Origin: Pigmentiphaga sp. NML030171
GTDB taxonomy: Bacteria > Pseudomonadota > Gammaproteobacteria > Burkholderiales > Burkholderiaceae_B
Length of the DNA: 64,000 bases
Assembly: GCF_002188635.1 (NCBI RefSeq)
Contig: NZ_NINX01000051.1
Span: forward strand, 62,001 to 126,000
Reading direction: 5' to 3'
Part shown: piece after piece, positions 60,966 to 64,000 of the stretch
Numbering within the stretch: position 1 is the stretch's first letter
How the letters are laid out: each line of letters opens with the position of its first letter
Translations under genes and position numbers: made by a program
Notes under the pieces: model-generated
What the model saw: only the letters and a program-made list of their open reading frames with translations
The model's database searches: none
Told to the model about the DNA's origin: nothing

Positions 60966-61457
60966 TTAGATCTTCAATACCCGTTCGCCACGGCCGACGC
61001 CGCAACTGCCGGTGCGCACCGTTTCAAGGATGCTGGCGCGATCGAGCGCTTCGATGAACGCGTCGAGCTTGCCCTTGTCGCCGGTCAGCTCGACGGTGTA
61101 GCTCTTGTCGGTCACGTCGACGATATGGCCGCGGAAGATATCGACCATCCGCTTCATTTCCTCGCGCTCCTTGCCTACCGCGCGAACCTTGATCAGCATC
61201 AGTTCGCGTTCGATGTGGGGCGCCTCGGTCAGGTCCACCACCTTGACCACCTCGACCAGGCGGTTCAGGTGCTTGGTGATCTGCTCGATGACGTCGTCGG
61301 AGCCCGAGGTGACGATGGTCATGCGCGAAAGGGTGGCATCCTCGGTCGGGGCGACGGTCAGGGTCTCGATGTTGTAGCCGCGGGCCGAGAAAAGCCCGAC
61401 CACCCGGGAAAGTGCACCGGCTTCGTTCTCCAGGAGCACGGATATGGCATGTCTCAT
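60966..61457 (-). CDS. ilvH: acetolactate synthase small regulatory subunit
   Basis: 163 residues. N-terminal ACT domain: RHAISVLLENEAGALSRVVG, FSARGYNIETLTVAPTEDAT, RMTIVTSGSDDVIEQITKHL; the C-terminal ALS_ss_C part follows (EREEMKRMVDIFRGHIVDVT). It confers valine feedback inhibition and activates the large subunit. It lies 9 bases after ilvB. Confidence 0.97.
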   Translation of the reverse strand: MRHAISVLLENEAGALSRVVGLFSARGYNIETLTVAPTEDATLSRMTIVTSGSDDVIEQITKHLNRLVEVVKVVDLTEAPHIERELMLIKVRAVGKEREEMKRMVDIFRGHIVDVTDKSYTVELTGDKGKLDAFIEALDRASILETVRTGSCGVGRGERVLKI

Positions 61458-61466
61458 GTGCGCTCC

Positions 61467-63203
61467 TTACAGGTCTTCGGAACCGAGCAGCATCTCGGTC
61501 AGGCCCTTGCCGGCCTTCACCATGGGCCACACGTTTTCCGTGCGGTCCGTGATGATGTCCAGGAACACCAGGCGTTTCTTGTGCGTGGTGAAGGCTTCGC
61601 GCAGCGCGCCCTCGACGTCGCGGGGGCTTTCGATGCGCATGCCGACGTGGCCGTAGGCCTCGACCAGCTTGACGAAGTCAGGCAGCGAATCCATGTACGA
61701 CTCGGCATAGCGCGAGCCGTAGTCGATCTGCTGCCACTGGCGCACCATGCCCAGGTACCGGTTGTTCAGGCACAGGATCTTGGGGCTGAGGTGGTACTGC
61801 TGGCAGGTCGACAGCTCCTGGATGTTCATCTGGATCGAGCCTTCGCCGGTGATGACGGCGATGTCGGCATCCGGATGCATCATCTGCACGCCCATGGCGT
61901 ACGGCAGGCCCACACCCATGGTGCCCAGGCCGCCGGAATTGACCCAGCGGCGCGGCTTGTTGAAGCGGTAGTACTGCGCGGCCCACATCTGGTGCTGGCC
62001 CACGTCCGAGGTCACGAAGGCCTCGCCGCGGGTGATCTCGCACAGCTTCTCGATCACGAACTGCGGCTTGATGACGTCATTGGAGGACGTGTACTTCAGG
62101 CACTCGCGCTCGCGCCAGGCGCCGATCTGCTTCCACCATCCGGCGATCTGCTCGGGATTGCGCCGGGTTTCCTTGAGCGAGGCCTCGACCTGCGCCAGGA
62201 AGTCCACCAGCACGTCCTTGACGTCGCCCACGATGGGCACGTCGACCTTCACGCGCTTGGAGATCGACGACGGGTCGATGTCGATGTGGACGATCTTGCG
62301 GGCGTTCTGCGCGAAATGCTTGGGATTGCCGATGACGCGGTCGTCGAAGCGGGCGCCGATGGCCACCAGCACGTCGCAGTGCTGCATCGCCATGTTGGCT
62401 TCGTAGGTGCCGTGCATGCCGGGCATCCCCACGAAGCGCCGGTCGTCCGCCGGGAACGCGCCCAGGCCCATCAGCGTGTTGGTGCAGGGCATGTCCAGCA
62501 TCTGCACGAGCTTGGTCAGCTCGGGCGCAGCGTCGGACAGGATCACGCCGCCGCCGGTGTAGATCATGGGGCGCTCGGCCTGCAGCAGCAGCTGGACCGC
62601 CTTCTTGATCTGGCCCTGGTGCCCCTTCACGACGGGCGAGTAGGAACGCATCTTGATCTCGCCCGTCGGCGGGGTGTACTTCCCGCGGGCGATCGTGATG
62701 TCCTTGGGGATGTCGACCAGCACGGGGCCGGGACGGCCGGTGCGGGCGATGTAGAAGGCCTTGCGGATGACGTCCGCGAGGTCCTTGACGTCCTTGACCA
62801 GGAAGTTGTGCTTGACGCACGGCCGGGTGATGCCGACCGTGTCGGCTTCCTGGAAGGCATCCTGGCCGATGGCCGAGGTGGGCACCTGGCCGGTCAGCAC
62901 CACCATGGGGATGGAGTCCATGTAGGCGGTGGCGATGCCGGTGACCGCGTTGGTCACGCCGGGACCGCTGGTGACCAGCGCCACGCCGACGCGGTTCGAT
63001 ACGCGCGAATACGCGTCCGCGGCGTGCACGGCTGCCTGCTCGTGACGCACCAGGATGTGCTTGAATCTGTCTTGCTTGAAGATCTCGTCGTAGATGTACA
63101 AGACCGAGCCGCCCGGATAGCCGAACACATGTTCGACCCCTTCGTCGGCCAGGGCGCGCACGACGATCTCTGCGCCTGTGAGTTCCATTAGATTTTCGTC
63201 CAT
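61467..63203 (-). CDS. ilvB: acetolactate synthase large (catalytic) subunit
   Basis: Thiamine-diphosphate enzyme that condenses two pyruvates, or pyruvate and 2-oxobutyrate. 578 residues (or 573 from the ATG at 63188). The catalytic Glu region is HEQAAVHAADAYSRVSNRVG; FAD/substrate region GVGARFDDRV-like as VAIGARFDDRVIGNPKHFAQ; ThDP motif is VITGEGSIQMNIQELSTCQQ ending NNRYLGMVRQWQQ. Neither start has a strong ribosome site. First gene of the operon, behind a structured leader. Could equally be named ilvI. Confidence 0.96.
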   Translation of the reverse strand: MDENLMELTGAEIVVRALADEGVEHVFGYPGGSVLYIYDEIFKQDRFKHILVRHEQAAVHAADAYSRVSNRVGVALVTSGPGVTNAVTGIATAYMDSIPMVVLTGQVPTSAIGQDAFQEADTVGITRPCVKHNFLVKDVKDLADVIRKAFYIARTGRPGPVLVDIPKDITIARGKYTPPTGEIKMRSYSPVVKGHQGQIKKAVQLLLQAERPMIYTGGGVILSDAAPELTKLVQMLDMPCTNTLMGLGAFPADDRRFVGMPGMHGTYEANMAMQHCDVLVAIGARFDDRVIGNPKHFAQNARKIVHIDIDPSSISKRVKVDVPIVGDVKDVLVDFLAQVEASLKETRRNPEQIAGWWKQIGAWRERECLKYTSSNDVIKPQFVIEKLCEITRGEAFVTSDVGQHQMWAAQYYRFNKPRRWVNSGGLGTMGVGLPYAMGVQMMHPDADIAVITGEGSIQMNIQELSTCQQYHLSPKILCLNNRYLGMVRQWQQIDYGSRYAESYMDSLPDFVKLVEAYGHVGMRIESPRDVEGALREAFTTHKKRLVFLDIITDRTENVWPMVKAGKGLTEMLLGSEDL

Positions 63204-63525
63204 TCAAGTTCGCGCTGACGCCCCGGGCGGTACTGCCTCAGGCAGGGAAACCAAACCTGCGCGGGCACCGGCAACATGCGGCGACGCTTCACGGTTCACG
63301 GAACCGTTCCACTCGCCCACCTTGCCGACCTCGCGCACGTTCACCGGAACGAGCACTGAAGGTTGAAACGGAAGGCCGGGACCGGACTGCCTTCGCCCTG
63401 GGGCTAAGGCCGCCACAACGCTTTTGGCGCGGGCCAGGCTTGGTTGACTGCACTGCATGACGCCGAAGGGTGCCTGGCGTCAGATGAAGCTCTCTGCCGT
63501 CGACTTTTGTAACGCTTTCGGCGAG
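63204..63525 (-). promoter_or_regulatory. structured ilv operon leader
   Basis: About 320 nt from the predicted start point to ilvB. It holds three perfect stems: TGACGCC/GGCGTCA with an 11-base loop (63458-63482), CGTTC-ACCG-GAACG class (63338-63351) and ACGGTTC-ACG-GAACCGT (63291-63307). A further CTGCC-TGA-GGCAG lies nearer ilvB. A minus-strand frame of 84 codons (63204-63458) crosses it and contains VLVPVNV, but is not convincing as a gene. Attenuation or a structured regulatory RNA is likely. Confidence 0.5.
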
Positions 63526-63531
63526 CCCGCT

Positions 63532-63561
63532 AGGCTATCAGGAATGTTGCGATGCGGTCAA
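63532..63561 (-). promoter_or_regulatory. predicted sigma-70 promoter of the ilv operon
   Basis: On the minus strand TTGACC (63561-63556) and TAGCCT (63537-63532) with an 18-base spacer; the -35 is a good match, the -10 only fair. The start point would be near 63525. Confidence 0.5.
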
Positions 63562-63645
63562 GGCTCACCGCAGTGACTGGGATTTTCCCCCGGGTCGCGG
63601 CCACGGGCGGACGGAGCCGGCCATGCTCGGTTATCGTAGCGCCCC

Positions 63646-64000
63646 ATGAACGACACCCCTTCCGCCTCTCCCGCCCTCCAGGCCGCGCCGGGCCGCTGGC
63701 GCCGGTTCGCCTGCATGATGTATGAAGCCATCCTGCTGTTCGGGGTGGTGTTCGTGGCCGACTATCTGTTCGATACCCTGACCCAGAGCCGGCATGCGCT
63801 CATGCTGCGGCACGAGCGGCAGGCGTGGCTGTTCTGCGTCATCGGCGTCTATTTCGTGCTGTGCTGGCGGCTGGGTGGACAGACCCTGCCCATGAAGACC
63901 TGGCACATCCGGCTGATCGACGCCGGCGGCGGCCGCCCGCCGGTCTGGAAAGCCGTGCTGCGCTACGTCCTGGCCTGGCCCTTCACGCTGACCGGACTGG
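63646..64000 (+). CDS. RDD-family membrane protein, 3' end cut by the window
   Basis: Starts at the ATG at 63646; 118 codons are seen. The RDD domain begins RWRRFACMMYEAILLFGVVF with the Arg then acidic residues, and the second helix is AWLFCVIGVYFVLCWRLGGQ followed by TLPMKTWHIRLIDAGGGRPP and the third helix YVLAWPFTLTGL. The function of such proteins is generally unknown, often small-molecule or ion transport. Divergent from the ilv operon; the 84 bases before it show no clear promoter. Confidence 0.9.
   Translation, partial: MNDTPSASPALQAAPGRWRRFACMMYEAILLFGVVFVADYLFDTLTQSRHALMLRHERQAWLFCVIGVYFVLCWRLGGQTLPMKTWHIRLIDAGGGRPPVWKAVLRYVLAWPFTLTGL

Noticed and set aside
63204-63458. 84-codon minus-strand frame before ilvB as a leader peptide or gene
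   Set aside because: It spans the structured leader, has no good ribosome site, and its branched-chain residues are not clustered as in true leader peptides.

Overview
The window is high-GC (around two thirds G+C by eye) betaproteobacterial chromosome, most likely Alcaligenaceae close to Bordetella or Achromobacter. The reasons are the housekeeping genes (rpsO-pnp, leuA, pssA, ilvB-ilvH-ilvC), six Bug-type periplasmic binding proteins, and many LysR regulators. No rRNA, tRNA, CRISPR array, transposase, integrase or phage gene was seen. Conserved genes lie at both ends and accessory genes between them.

Region 1-24 kb. After pnp (cut by the window start) and rpsO comes a transport and catabolism zone: a branched-chain amino-acid type binding protein, a small lipoprotein, an MFS exporter with a divergent LysR gene, four Bug proteins, two tannase/feruloyl-esterase lipoproteins, a secreted alpha/beta hydrolase, an IclR regulator next to a fumarylacetoacetase-fold enzyme, a class II aldolase, a cupin, and a pirin with its LysR gene. 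Two near-identical 15-bp palindromes flank the iclR gene and look like its operators.

Region 24-50.6 kb is one functional locus, almost all on the minus strand. In transcription order it holds an exported TonB-C-like protein, an STN-domain protein without a receptor barrel, an ECF sigma factor, a FecR-type anti-sigma factor, a giant TpsA exoprotein of about 4,514 residues with its own terminator, then TpsB, an ExbB fused to DUF2341 and LamG-like domains, ExbD, TonB, an outer-membrane porin, a coiled-coil protein, a parvulin isomerase, a YbjN-like protein and a small charged protein, ending at a hairpin. A small secreted-protein gene lies on the plus strand between TpsA and TpsB. The content and the order STN protein-sigma-FecR match the Pseudomonas aeruginosa PUMA3/Pdt locus (vreAIR, pdtA/pdtB, exbB2-exbD2-tonB4). 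Three similar 18-bp Pho-box-like sites lie in the three promoter regions, which suggests phosphate-starvation control. This is the most interesting system in the window.

Region 50.6-64 kb returns to core metabolism: a GNAT acetyltransferase, leuA and pssA, then two small catabolic Bug/hydrolase operons with palindromic operator candidates and a LysR gene, and the ilvB-ilvH-ilvC operon. The ilv operon has a predicted promoter, a structured leader of about 320 nt, an intrinsic terminator, and a 70-bp structured repeat after both ilvH and ilvC. The window ends inside an RDD-family membrane protein gene.
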